Shown here piece after piece: positions 8,208-16,223 of a DNA stretch of 39,939 bases (within the stretch, counting starts at the first letter, position 1; every line of letters begins with the position of its first letter). The notes beneath the pieces were generated by a model that worked only from the letters and a program-made list of their open reading frames with translations, was not told the DNA's origin and did no database searches. Location: contig JAYFQW010000034.1 in assembly GCA_034926675.1 (NCBI GenBank), positions 1-39,939 of the forward strand, written 5' to 3'. Position numbers and translations under genes: made by a program. Origin of the DNA: Clostridia bacterium. GTDB taxonomy: Bacteria > Bacillota > DTU025.

Positions 8208-9116
8208 CTACGCTCCCAATTGCTTTCGCATTGATGCGAGCAGTAACTGTTCGTCTTCAGGGGACAACGCGCCTGTTTGAGCCGAAGGAAGCTCAATCAC
8301 AGTTATTCCATGGGCCTGTGCAAGCTTGAGATTATCGGAGCCATACTCCCTATCCAGTACGAGAATCTTCTTGGTGTACACACCCAAGAAGCGCTGTTCT
8401 CCAGCGGCGATTATCTGCTCGACTCCCCTTTTCTCCCTCGCCTTGCCGCCGCTCTTGACTTCAACTATGCCGACGCCATTACCCCGGCGCAGCACCAGGT
8501 CGATCTCTAGATTCCCGTATGAATGCGGCCTCACAGAAGCCTTTACCTCATCGAATTCAGGCTGCAGCGCTTTATAGACCATCAGCTCGAACCCATCTTT
8601 GGGCAGGCCTTCTTCATAACCGCCAAAGTGGGCTCTGAGGTGGAGGTCGATGTCAAGAGTTGCCCCCACCGTTGCTTCTCCGAGGAATTCAAGGCCCTGT
8701 TCAGAACTGACACGATACGTGTGTATCTTGTTGCCGTTCCCCTCACTTATTAGGTAACAGAACGGAGTGCCATGCGACTCGGCTAGGCGATAGGCCGCAA
8801 TGGCCATAGTCTTGGTGCCGCCCGTGAGGTTGAACAAGACCTCGTCCGGCGTCCAAGACTGCTCGCCAATGAGCTTGCTTATCCTTGCTTCGATATCAAC
8901 TATGTCATAGGGGCCGACTTCCTCAATTGTGCACTTGACCGGAACACCATGTTCAGTGGTTTGTTCCTCCAGGATGGAACGCAACTTGTCAGCAACTGGC
9001 CTCGTCCAGGACGTACAGACCAGAACCGCATGATGAGGTTGCAGACAGAGTACTGGCAGCAGATTAGCAATAGGTTGCTCTCCCACTAGAGAGATCATCA
9101 CCCTGCGATTGTCCAC
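8208..9116 (-). CDS. can2: CARF-PD-(D/E)xK cyclic-oligoadenylate-activated nuclease, Can2/Card1 type
   Basis: The N-terminal half is a DUF1887-like CARF domain (MISLVGEQPIANLLPVL; LFNLTGGTKTMAIAAY with GGTK near residues 99-102). The C-terminal half has a PD-(D/E)xK nuclease core: Glu in GFELMVYKAL, Asp in NLEIDLVLRRG (about 206) and Glu/Lys in VGIVEVKSGG (about 219 and 221). This order is that of Can2/Card1, which are nickases or nucleases switched on by cA4. The 302-residue length is shorter than the roughly 370 of Card1. The chosen start is GTG 9116, ten bases after GGAGAAGGGG; a TTG at 9137 and ATG at 9098 are alternatives. It lies 125 bases upstream of cmr2 in the same direction, so it probably supplies the nucleic-acid-degrading output of the type III response. 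Confidence 0.85.
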   Translation of the reverse strand: MDNRRVMISLVGEQPIANLLPVLCLQPHHAVLVCTSWTRPVADKLRSILEEQTTEHGVPVKCTIEEVGPYDIVDIEARISKLIGEQSWTPDEVLFNLTGGTKTMAIAAYRLAESHGTPFCYLISEGNGNKIHTYRVSSEQGLEFLGEATVGATLDIDLHLRAHFGGYEEGLPKDGFELMVYKALQPEFDEVKASVRPHSYGNLEIDLVLRRGNGVGIVEVKSGGKAREKRGVEQIIAAGEQRFLGVYTKKILVLDREYGSDNLKLAQAHGITVIELPSAQTGALSPEDEQLLLASMRKQLGA

Positions 9117-9222
9117 ACAACCAACCCCTTCTCCCAAATGCTATTGGGCTTTCAAGGGCCCGCAGTTCGTGAACCCTGCGTTCGGCTCCGCGCCGTGATG
9201 ACGGAAGTATCTAACTCGAGTA

Positions 9223-9237
9223 TTAGTCCGCAGGCAT
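9223..9237 (-). other. Four-codon minicistron behind a very strong ribosome-binding site
   Basis: The minus strand reads GGAAGGGAGGATTATG (9252-9235), one of the best Shine-Dalgarno sequences in the window, but the ATG opens only Met-Pro-Ala-Asp before TAA. No frame of useful length starts here. It lies in the 199-base gap between csx15 and can2. It could be the lost start of a truncated gene, a leader minicistron coupled to can2, or chance. The rest of the gap (9117-9315) shows no gene. Confidence 0.3.
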
Positions 9238-9315
9238 AATCCTCCCTTCCTTTCTTGTTTTTGAACTTCGCGCTGGATTCTGTTGGCCGGAATCTGGGCG
9301 CCGGGGCCGGGCCGG

Positions 9316-9717
9316 TCATTTGCCGGATCCACCCGCAAACCTTCTGGTCCTCGACTCCTGCCTTACAGCCTCCAGGTTGATCAGCTCCGCCACTTCATAG
9401 CGCGTCGGCACGCTTCCGGAAACGGGGCGCAGACGAATGCAGGAAGGAAAGTGACCCATCCGTCCATGCAGTTCAGCAACGACAAGAGCCGCGGCAATAT
9501 GCAGGCCAGGCAGGTTCACGAGCACCGGATGCGATTGCCACTGGCTTGCCGAAATCGGCAGGCCGTCTACGAGAGCCCTGATCTGGGGCGCAAACGCCGT
9601 CTCGTGGTCCATCTGGCACGGAACATCAAACAAACCCTCTATTGTCTGCCCGCTTAGCGACTCAATGTCCTGTCTTTGTGCCTCACTCAGAGGATGAGAG
9701 AAATTGACGACGATCAT
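9316..9717 (-). CDS. csx15: CRISPR-associated protein Csx15
   Basis: From ATG 9717 the protein is 133 residues and begins MIVVNFSHPLSEAQ. The block FDVPCQMDHETAFAPQ, then PVLVNLPGLHIAAALVVAEL followed by HGRMGHFPSCIRLRP, and the ending EVAELINLEAVR match the Csx15 family as I remember it. Csx15 is found next to type III CARF effectors; recent work on type III accessory proteins places it among candidate ring nucleases that degrade cyclic oligoadenylate, though I cannot verify that here. It overlaps the upstream csx1 stop by four bases (ATGA at 9717-9714), which supports coupled expression with that effector. The upstream extension of the frame to 9765 is within csx1 and is not part of the family. 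Confidence 0.8.
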   Translation of the reverse strand: MIVVNFSHPLSEAQRQDIESLSGQTIEGLFDVPCQMDHETAFAPQIRALVDGLPISASQWQSHPVLVNLPGLHIAAALVVAELHGRMGHFPSCIRLRPVSGSVPTRYEVAELINLEAVRQESRTRRFAGGSGK

Positions 9718-10982
9718 TGCTCTGCCTCCTGCTGCCCATCGGCACTCTGCGGCGCCATCTTCCATTTTGCCTCTTGCCCGATTGTGGACTTCAAGCAGTC
9801 CCAGGCCTGCCGGGCTTGCGTGAGAATCTGGTCCGTGTCGAGCGAACCTCCACTTTCATGGCCATGATGGTGAAGAGCATTGCGGAATCCCCAGATCGCC
9901 TTGACCGCATCTCCGATCTCGGGAGACAGCCACAGTTTGAGGCTGTTGGCCTTCCAGATCATCTTCTCAGCATTCCGCCGCTGCTTTCGCGTTCTCCATG
10001 ATGACCTGTCTCCATTGTGGTATGTGACCATCAAGACGGCCCACTCACGCATCATCCCTATGGCGTGCGCGGTCCTGCCCACTTCCAGGAACCTGTCGAT
10101 TATGTTGGCCTGCCGCCTTATCTCGCTCTCGTCCAGCTCGTCCGGAACAGCATCGCCGCTCTCCGATGCGAACTGGGACGCGAAACCGCCCACCAGCCCA
10201 AATAGCTCATCTGGCAGCAGCGCTTTCTCAGCCAGGACAGAGGACATTGGTTCGGCAAGAAGCGAACCTAATTCCACGGCCCGCTCCGCCATCTCGATAG
10301 GAAGACCTAGGTCCAGGGCATCGGAGAACCGCGAAAGGGACCTTTCTATGGCAGCGGTCTGGCCCGAGGAGTCCTCCGTCCCTTTGAGCGTGTCCGCAAG
10401 CTTCTGCGGCAGATAGGTGTCTCGATACACTCGCACGGCATACGCCCAGTTCATTAGCTCAATGAACAGGTTCAGATTGATCAGCGGGGCGGGTTCCGGA
10501 GGGCCGTTCTTGTTGGTGCTCATCATGCCATAGTAGAGTCCCTCAATGTGCACACTCGGGCGCAAGAAACTCAGGTACTGCGCTGCGATGCAGAATACGA
10601 TCTGGGCGGAACGAAAACCGTGGGTGACGTCGAGGATCAGGTCGCATTCATCGGGGACATTCAGAAGAAGCTCGCGGACAATGCTCCTGATTTCGGCAGC
10701 AGTCTTCCCGTCTGCGATTTTCCATTCCTGCAGATCGATACCGAGTTCGCGAAACTCCGCCTTGAGGCTGGGGAGCCTTTCCTCCATCACCTTCTTCGTG
10801 CACAATGCGATCACGCGATCGGGGCGACGTTTATCACACAAAGTCTCCTGCAGCTTGATGAGGGCGATTGGCGCCAACCTCGCGCCTTCTTTGATCTTCG
10901 GGTGCTCAGGCAAGTAGTATTGAACGGGCTTGTCAGACGGAATAACCCCCGGTGCGAACACCAGCACTCTCTGTCTGGACAT
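9714..10982 (-). CDS. csx1: CARF-HEPN ribonuclease, Csx1/DxTHG (TM1812-like) family
   Basis: The 422-residue protein has an N-terminal Rossmann-like CARF domain (VLVFAPGVIPSDK) with the diagnostic DVTHGFRSAQ at residues 118-127, the ligand-binding DxTHG motif. The C-terminal part is helical and ends in a HEPN ribonuclease motif RNALHHHGH (R367-x4-H372). Such proteins cut single-stranded RNA when they bind the cyclic oligoadenylate made by Cmr2/Cas10. The domain order, length and neighbouring csx15 and cmr genes support a second effector arm beside the Can2/Card1-like nuclease. The start at 10982 follows GGAGGTTTTGCTGAG. Which ring size it senses cannot be read from sequence. Confidence 0.88.
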   Translation of the reverse strand: MSRQRVLVFAPGVIPSDKPVQYYLPEHPKIKEGARLAPIALIKLQETLCDKRRPDRVIALCTKKVMEERLPSLKAEFRELGIDLQEWKIADGKTAAEIRSIVRELLLNVPDECDLILDVTHGFRSAQIVFCIAAQYLSFLRPSVHIEGLYYGMMSTNKNGPPEPAPLINLNLFIELMNWAYAVRVYRDTYLPQKLADTLKGTEDSSGQTAAIERSLSRFSDALDLGLPIEMAERAVELGSLLAEPMSSVLAEKALLPDELFGLVGGFASQFASESGDAVPDELDESEIRRQANIIDRFLEVGRTAHAIGMMREWAVLMVTYHNGDRSSWRTRKQRRNAEKMIWKANSLKLWLSPEIGDAVKAIWGFRNALHHHGHESGGSLDTDQILTQARQAWDCLKSTIGQEAKWKMAPQSADGQQEAEQ

Positions 10983-11056
10983 CTCTCAGCAAAACCTCCT
11001 CCCATCAGCCGTGACCGGCCGGCCCGCCGGATCATGGCGACAGCCATGGGGTTTCC

Positions 11057-13177
11057 TCAGTCCCCGAAGCATAGCCTCATCAACCTTTCGACCGCCTCCT
11101 TGTGTTTCGCCCGAAGCCAGGCTGGAGCCAGGATCTGGGCCGACGAGCCGAACCCGCGTATCCAGGCCCGGAATTCGTCCACACCGGAGACTATGTCGAA
11201 ATAGAGTATTGAACCATCGCCGAGCCTCTCCACTCGGGCGTGTTCTCGATGCCGGGCGACCTTCAACACCTTGTCAGGCACACTGAAGTCGTTTTCGAAA
11301 TGCACGATCACGTTTACAGCCGGGCCGCCGGTAGCCATACCCCATGCATCTCTGAAGAGGTCTTCAATGCGGAAGTCGTCGGGATAAGCGAATTTGGAGC
11401 CGGCGATCGCCTCGACATTGCGCATGACGTCCACGCGATAAGTGTTGTTGGTTGAGGAGAGTATCCCGCCCTGCAGCCAATCCCTGGCCGCTAGATACCA
11501 TTCGCCGCGTTCGCGGAAATACACGAGGGCCAGAGGCGCCGCGACCCGCCTTCGTCCGTCGCGATCGTACATGAACGACACCAAACGCGAATCTTGGGCG
11601 CACTCCTCAAGCAGGCTAACCTTGGCTTGGGTGTCGACGTCGGTGTATAGAGCCGGCAAACCCTTCACACAGCGCCACCCTGGCAGTCTGCTCATCGCCG
11701 GCTCGGCAGTGGCCGCGACCTCGCCGTCCGAGCCCGATAGGCATCTCCTCAGTTTTGCACATGCGGAGGCCAGTTTGGCGTCGCCCCCGATCGACCGCCC
11801 AATCACGTCCAATAGAGCCTCCGCCTCATTCGGCGTGAAGACGATGGGAATCAGCCGCCGGGCGCCATGGCGATAGATGCGCCAGACCCGCTCGGCCCTG
11901 TAGCCATCGGACATCGTGTGAGGATCATCGAAACCGTAATCACCATCATCCTGGTCCCATTCATCCGGGTCGGGTTCAAGACCGACTCTCAGGGACTCCA
12001 GGGCAGCCCTGTAATGAATCATGTGAGCAGGCGGGATACCGAATCGGTGCGCTATATGACCCTCGGAGAGCCCTGCATCGCCCGCGTCTATTAGGGCATC
12101 TGCGATGGACCGAAGCTTCTCCACCACCACAAAGTCGGGCGGCCTGCCGACCTCAGGCGCCCTCCACAGCATCGGCGCGCTCGGGCAGGCCATGGCTTCC
12201 AGTTCGGACGGGGCCTGCAAACGATCCCTCAGTGGCCCTCCGGGCAGGCGCGACAACTCGCCGAACAGCCGCTCAGGCGCAGAATCATCCGAGTACTTTT
12301 CGTGCAGACGGCGAGCGGTCTCCTCCATACGCTCTCTTAGGGCCTCAGGCTTGAAGACCACGGCAGACGCGCCGAACTGCCTGATCCAGGCCGCGATCTC
12401 AGTCAACCCGCGCACCCTGTCGCGCAGCACGACCGAACCGTCATCCAGAGTAGTCAGGATTGCGCTGGGGCGGTAAGCCACGTGCCCCCGTACCTTGTCA
12501 ATCACGCGGAAGTCGTCAAAGAAACGCACCTCTACGTCGTACAGCGTACCGCTCATCTCCACGCCCCACGGCTCACGAAAGCACTCCTCAAGATCGAAGT
12601 CCTCGGGGTAGTCGAATGTAAGCCAGGTCTCGCGCAGTGACGAGATGCGCGATCCGCGCAGAAGGTTTACTCTCTCGCTAGAACCCAGCACCGCAAGGTA
12701 CCAGTCGTCCTGCGCCCAATAGTAGACCGTCCCCAGAGGGCACACTACTTGCTCCTCCATACCGCCCCGGCGTGGGCGATACACGGTGAGCAACCGGTGA
12801 CGCCTGGCAATGAACTCAGCGATGAACTCAGCGTGCCGCTCAAACTCGGCTCTCTGCCCACGCGGCCTGCCTTGGAAGTACCGAACCCACCTGCGCGATG
12901 CGTACTGACCGAGGGCGCTCGTATCGCCACTTTGCATTGCATACCGGATCAGGTTCCCCTCGGCTCTTGCAAGCGCTTTCCCCCTGTTCCCTACTTCGCG
13001 TTCGGTACGGATCAGGTCCAGAAGACGCGATACTTCTTCAGCGGTAAGGGCGTACGCTGCAGTCGGTATCCGCCTGGGCCTCACAGACCGGTTAACGACT
13101 TCGGCAAGCCCGTTGGCGATCAGCCCGTTGATAGCCGCCTCCACCCTGTATTCCTCAGTACGCAGGTGCTCTGCCAC
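11057..13177 (-). CDS. Tandem WYL-domain transcriptional regulator, main part (upstream part split off by TGA)
   Basis: Two similar halves are fused. The first has a winged-helix piece (residues 1-45), a WYL domain (about 130-205, with VCPLGTVYYWAQDDWYLAVL) and a WCX-like tail (YDVEVRFFDDF to about 290). The second has another HTH (about 365-410, GLSEGHIAHRFGIPP), a second WYL domain (about 520-600, APLALVYFRERGEWYLAARD) and a second WCX tail. WYL proteins bind nucleic-acid-like ligands and often control CRISPR and phage-defence loci; this one lies directly upstream of the cas genes. The GTG at 13177 has no ribosome-binding site. The frame stays open upstream to a TGA at 13244, beyond which the same frame encodes another HTH, so this is probably the larger part of one disrupted gene. 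Confidence 0.75.
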   Translation of the reverse strand: MAEHLRTEEYRVEAAINGLIANGLAEVVNRSVRPRRIPTAAYALTAEEVSRLLDLIRTEREVGNRGKALARAEGNLIRYAMQSGDTSALGQYASRRWVRYFQGRPRGQRAEFERHAEFIAEFIARRHRLLTVYRPRRGGMEEQVVCPLGTVYYWAQDDWYLAVLGSSERVNLLRGSRISSLRETWLTFDYPEDFDLEECFREPWGVEMSGTLYDVEVRFFDDFRVIDKVRGHVAYRPSAILTTLDDGSVVLRDRVRGLTEIAAWIRQFGASAVVFKPEALRERMEETARRLHEKYSDDSAPERLFGELSRLPGGPLRDRLQAPSELEAMACPSAPMLWRAPEVGRPPDFVVVEKLRSIADALIDAGDAGLSEGHIAHRFGIPPAHMIHYRAALESLRVGLEPDPDEWDQDDGDYGFDDPHTMSDGYRAERVWRIYRHGARRLIPIVFTPNEAEALLDVIGRSIGGDAKLASACAKLRRCLSGSDGEVAATAEPAMSRLPGWRCVKGLPALYTDVDTQAKVSLLEECAQDSRLVSFMYDRDGRRRVAAPLALVYFRERGEWYLAARDWLQGGILSSTNNTYRVDVMRNVEAIAGSKFAYPDDFRIEDLFRDAWGMATGGPAVNVIVHFENDFSVPDKVLKVARHREHARVERLGDGSILYFDIVSGVDEFRAWIRGFGSSAQILAPAWLRAKHKEAVERLMRLCFGD

Positions 13178-13243
13178 TCGGCGGACTAGGTCTTCACGAC
13201 AAGGCCAGCTGTCGGTGGAATGCGCCAGTTCCTCTATAGCGAG

Positions 13244-13504
13244 TCAGACGGCGAGTTCTTCATCGTCCAGATGAAGTTCGCCGCCTGACTCTGGGGGGAT
13301 AGCAGGTATGCAGTCTGTGACAAGTATCGTCCTTCCGCGAACATCCAGGCCAAATCCCTGTGAACTCGCTTTCTCCACATACCTACGTACAGTACGATCG
13401 GACACGCCCAGCGCCGTCGCCGCGTCGCTCAATCCCAGCGATGAGGGGTAAGCCTGCGAGACCAAGCCGATCAGAGACTCCAACCCCTGCTCGACCTTGC
13501 CCAT
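13244..13504 (-). CDS. N-terminal HTH piece of the WYL regulator, ended by an in-frame TGA
   Basis: From ATG 13504 (GGAGG ten bases upstream) the 86-residue peptide contains a DeoR/HTH_11-like helix-turn-helix: LSDAATALGVSDRTVRRYVEKA. It then runs to DDEELAV and stops at TGA 13246-13244. The next codons in the same frame (LAIEELAHSTDSW and on) lead directly into the winged-helix of the WYL ORF without any other start codon. The simplest reading is that this is the true N-terminus of an approximately 810-residue double-WYL regulator and that TGA is a nonsense mutation, a sequencing error or, less likely, a readthrough site. If translated alone it would be a small DNA-binding protein. Confidence 0.65.
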   Translation of the reverse strand: MGKVEQGLESLIGLVSQAYPSSLGLSDAATALGVSDRTVRRYVEKASSQGFGLDVRGRTILVTDCIPAIPPESGGELHLDDEELAV

Positions 13505-13556
13505 CTCGAAGAAACCTCCATCCAAACGCTGCACTCAATGGTGGTTTTTCGCCATG

Positions 13557-13565
13557 ATTCTAGCA
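13557..13565 (-). promoter_or_regulatory. Possible extended -10 promoter element for the HTH/WYL regulator
   Basis: On the minus strand TGCTAGAAT fits an extended -10 (TGn-TAnAAT). It lies about 50 bases upstream of the HTH start at 13504. No clear -35 hexamer stands at 17 bases. Weak, sequence-only evidence. Confidence 0.25.
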
Positions 13566-13872
13566 TTTCCTTCACATTTCTCGACTCCGCCGGAGCCTAG
13601 CACATCCGTCGTCGTCCATCATCATCGTCGTTAGTCATCCTCCCTGAAGGTCCCTCGCCGCCAATCGACGAATACTCGGGACATATGGCAATCTTCACTG
13701 TTCTCCACGATCCTCGTCTCACGGGAAAGACGTATTCACCATCGGAACCGTCTCTTCGAACATACCCTCTCTGCTACCCTTCGATCCGAGCTATACGGCG
13801 GCTCAGATTCGCGACATCCTCGATCGCGGAGCCAATGTCAATGAAGCGATCAGCGGCGGCTGGACGCCCCTC

Positions 13873-14577
13873 ATGTTCGCTGCACGCCGCGGCGCCGACG
13901 TAGAGGTTATCCGGGCTATGCTTGCGGCGGGCGCCGACGTCAATGCGGCCGACTCGCAAGGCAGAACGGCATTCATATGGGCTGCATCTGAAGAGAGCAA
14001 CCTCGAGGCGGTAAAGGCGCTGCTTGAGGCGGGCGCAGATGTGAATGCCAATGATGGTGAGGCACTATCCATGGCGGCCTGGGAGCACAGCTCGCCAGAG
14101 ATGATTGAGCTGCTGCTGGCCGCAGGTGCCGACGTGCATGCCGGCGAGGACGACGACGGTCGAACACCGCTTGCTTACGCTGCAATGACCGCCTCCGACC
14201 CGCAGGTGATCCGCATGCTGCTTGATGCGGGCAGCGACGTCCACGTGCGCTATGAGGAGGGCTACACGGTTCTCATACTGGCGGCAGGAGACAACCGAAA
14301 TCCCGAGATCGTCCGCATGCTCGCCAATGCAGGCGTAGACATCAATGCCGTCAAACAGCCTGAAGGGTGGACAGCCCTGATGATCGCGGCCCAAGCCTGC
14401 AAGTCCCGGGGAATCATTGACGCGCTCCTTGACGCGGGCGCCGACGCCACGCTCAAGTGCACAGATGGGAAAACCGCCTTCGACTACGTCAAGGGAAGGA
14501 AGTGGCTCAAGGGCACTGACGCGTACTGGCGCCTGCGCGATGCGAAGTACAAGTCCTATTCCGATTCCACAGACTAG
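13873..14577 (+). CDS. Ankyrin-repeat protein, apparently lacking its true 5' end
   Basis: At least six consecutive ankyrin repeats of about 30-35 residues are seen, each with the usual TPL.xAA...LLxAGADVN pattern (for example GRTPLAYAAMTASDP, then RMLLDAGSDVH). The last part (DGKTAFDYVKGRKWLKG) is a degenerate end cap. The first ATG, 13873, falls inside a repeat: upstream codons in the same frame already encode AAQIRDILDRGANVNEA. That frame is open from about 13648 but contains no ATG, GTG or TTG. So the gene is 5'-truncated, uses a rare start (CTG near 13771, or ATA/ATT), or has lost its start. There is no signal peptide in the visible part. Ankyrin repeats bind proteins; no specific partner can be named. 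It is one of very few plus-strand genes here. Confidence 0.7.
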   Translation: MFAARRGADVEVIRAMLAAGADVNAADSQGRTAFIWAASEESNLEAVKALLEAGADVNANDGEALSMAAWEHSSPEMIELLLAAGADVHAGEDDDGRTPLAYAAMTASDPQVIRMLLDAGSDVHVRYEEGYTVLILAAGDNRNPEIVRMLANAGVDINAVKQPEGWTALMIAAQACKSRGIIDALLDAGADATLKCTDGKTAFDYVKGRKWLKGTDAYWRLRDAKYKSYSDSTD

Positions 14578-14626
14578 CGGAGTAATGACAGACGGAGTCA
14601 TCCTCGCGGAAAAGGCCTGTTAGCTG

Positions 14627-15060
14627 GCCTAGCCTCGAACGCCGCGCGGCAAAAACGGCTAGAGCTGGCATATCGCCAGTTTTCATCATTAGTTTCGGAG
14701 ATACCCGCAATTTCTGAGTACATCGATTTCGGGAGACCGCCTGACCGTTTCCAAATCGCGAAAATCGGGGGGTATCCGGCCCGTCCGGGCGTGGAACCGG
14801 GCAAGGCGAATGTGATGACATCCCATCATATGTCTGAACTTGGCAATACCGTCCGGGTGATGGCATGTCATTCCGCCAGTTCGCCATATACTAGGTGGTT
14901 GTTGGCCTTAGGCGAGTCCCGCGCGGCACCGATTTGCCGACTGGCGGCACCCGGTCCAAATCGATGTACTCAAAAACTGCGTCCATCGGCGAGACTATCG
15001 GCAAAAAGTGACGGCTTGCCCGCTTGGATACCCCATTGGGTATATCGTTGGAGTTCAACG
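14627..15060. repeat. Imperfect palindrome of about 430 bases (two diverged inverted copies)
   Basis: Two inverted pairs share one axis near 14843: the outer pair TGAGTACATCGATTT (14715-14729) against AAATCGATGTACTCA (14958-14972), and the inner pair ATGACATCCCATCAT (14815-14829) against GTGATGGCATGTCAT (14857-14871). Outside the outer pair the arms stay alignable (ACTCA-AAA-TGCG, CGA-ACTA and CGTT-GAG at equal offsets) to about 14627 and 15060. Both arms can be read as similar peptides (NRCTQKLR...). No convincing gene lies in it. It may be two inverted copies of a short non-autonomous mobile element or a dispersed repeat; no terminal inverted repeats or target duplication were identified. 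Confidence 0.6.
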
Positions 15061-15168
15061 CGGATACGCGGTGGAATCGCTGACTTTTCGCCGCAAGACA
15101 TGCCTCGCACCTCACCTAGTCTCCTCTAGGATAACCTGCCCGCGCAGCGCCGCATCCACGCCCATAGG

Positions 15169-15414
15169 CTATGGAATGCGCGCACCACAACCTGGCTTCC
15201 GCCGCGGCCGCAGTTGAGGATGATCCGCTGCCCTCTCGGCTAGGGCCAGCGTCCTGCCCGTCCCCACCGGTGCATGCAGCACGGCACATCCACTCTGGAA
15301 CTGAACGAATGCCTTCTGATGATCGTCAAGGTTCACGATCGGCACACGCTGAGGTTCGGCAACCACATACCTTCCCACTGCATCCGTAGGATAGCTTGAT
15401 CCCCTTGTGTACAC
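15169..15414 (-). pseudogene. Fragment resembling the N-terminus of a UvrD-like helicase
   Basis: An 81-codon minus-strand frame contains VNLDDHQKAFVQFQSG followed by CAVLHAPVGTGRTLALAERAA. This resembles a Q-motif plus Walker A (GTGRT for the usual GTGKT) at the start of a superfamily 1 helicase. After AERAAD the similarity ends, and no later helicase motifs follow in any frame, so it would be a short relic. It lies amid insertion-sequence scraps. The assignment rests on one motif pair and could be wrong. Confidence 0.35.
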
Positions 15415-15502
15415 ATAGCCTCAGCCAACAGGCCGCGCGTGGGTAATATGGAACTTGCGTCCCTTACGCGTGTATTAGCCGCCTAGCTGCAGTCTCCTTC
15501 CG

Positions 15503-15574
15503 TACCAGCTCAACCAGTGGGACGGACTCGAGGCGTCCATGCAGGACGGACGATTGGAGATCAGCAACAACCGC
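15503..15574 (+). pseudogene. Short IS66-type transposase remnant
   Basis: The frame reads YQLNQWDGLEASMQDGRLEI then SNNR, matching the C-terminal NQW..L..Y..DGRLEIDNN..ER segment of IS66 transposases. Similarity stops after NNR, and IS3 sequence starts about 50 bases later, so this is a scrap cut by a later insertion. Confidence 0.5.
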
Positions 15575-15623
15575 CTAACGGGCCTGTTGCCGAACTCGTA
15601 CATGAACACCCGATCATTCACAG

Positions 15624-16223
15624 GCTAACCGAAAGCGGATTCAGCACTACATGAGCGACATGCAGATCGCCGGGATCTGCCCGGGGCCGAACCTGAGCCG
15701 CCGCGATCTTCAGAGCAGGCTATATCCTTACCTGCTTCGGGGCTTGGAGATCACGAGAGCAAACCAGGTGTGGGGCATCGATATCGCCTGCATACGGCTC
15801 CGGGAAAGCTGGATGTATCTCGTAGCCGTCATAGACTGGTTCTCACGCTACGTCGTGGGATGGGAGGTGGATGAGACGCTCGAAATACCGTTTGTGCTGT
15901 CCGCAGTCAGGAGGGCGCTGGACGTAGCCAGGCCAGAGATACTCAACAGTGACCAGGGCAGCCACTTCACAAGCCCTCAGTACATGGCCCTCGTAAGTGG
16001 TGCTGAGGTCCAGATCAGCATGGACGGGAGAGGTCGAGCGTGGGACAGTATCCTCATAGAGCGGTTCTGGCGGTCTCTCAAGTATGAAGAGGTGTATCTC
16101 AAGGAGTACTCAATCCCGCGCGAGGCCAGACTTGGCATTGGGGACTACATCGGGTTTTACAATGACCTCAGGCCTCATCAAGCGCTAGCATACAGGACTC
16201 CGGCTGAGGTGTATCTGGGGTAA
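15624..16223 (+). pseudogene. IS3-family transposase OrfB, 5'-truncated
   Basis: The frame from ANRKRIQHYMSDMQIAGI through LRGLEITRANQVWGIDIACI to the stop at 16221-16223 carries the IS3 OrfB rve integrase core. All three DDE residues are present: Asp in WGIDIA, Asp in NSDQGSHFTS and Glu in IERFWRSLKYEEVY. The ending YNDLRPHQALAYRTPAEVY is the standard IS3 C-terminus. The N-terminal 80-100 residues of OrfB and all of OrfA are missing upstream, where an IS66 scrap abuts. Translation could start at ATG 15651 (190 residues), but the element could not move on its own. Confidence 0.85.

Noticed and set aside
9141-9338. 65-codon minus-strand ORF between csx15 and can2
   Set aside because: It overlaps the end of csx15, has no ribosome-binding site and no recognisable motif.
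13685-13903. Plus-strand ATG ORF at the front of the ankyrin gene as its true start
   Set aside because: It is in a different frame from the ankyrin repeats and would need a frameshift; its peptide shows no ankyrin pattern.
14577-15650. Possible CRISPR array in the long gene-poor stretch
   Set aside because: The repeated sequence is one inverted pair around a single axis, not direct repeats with regular spacers.
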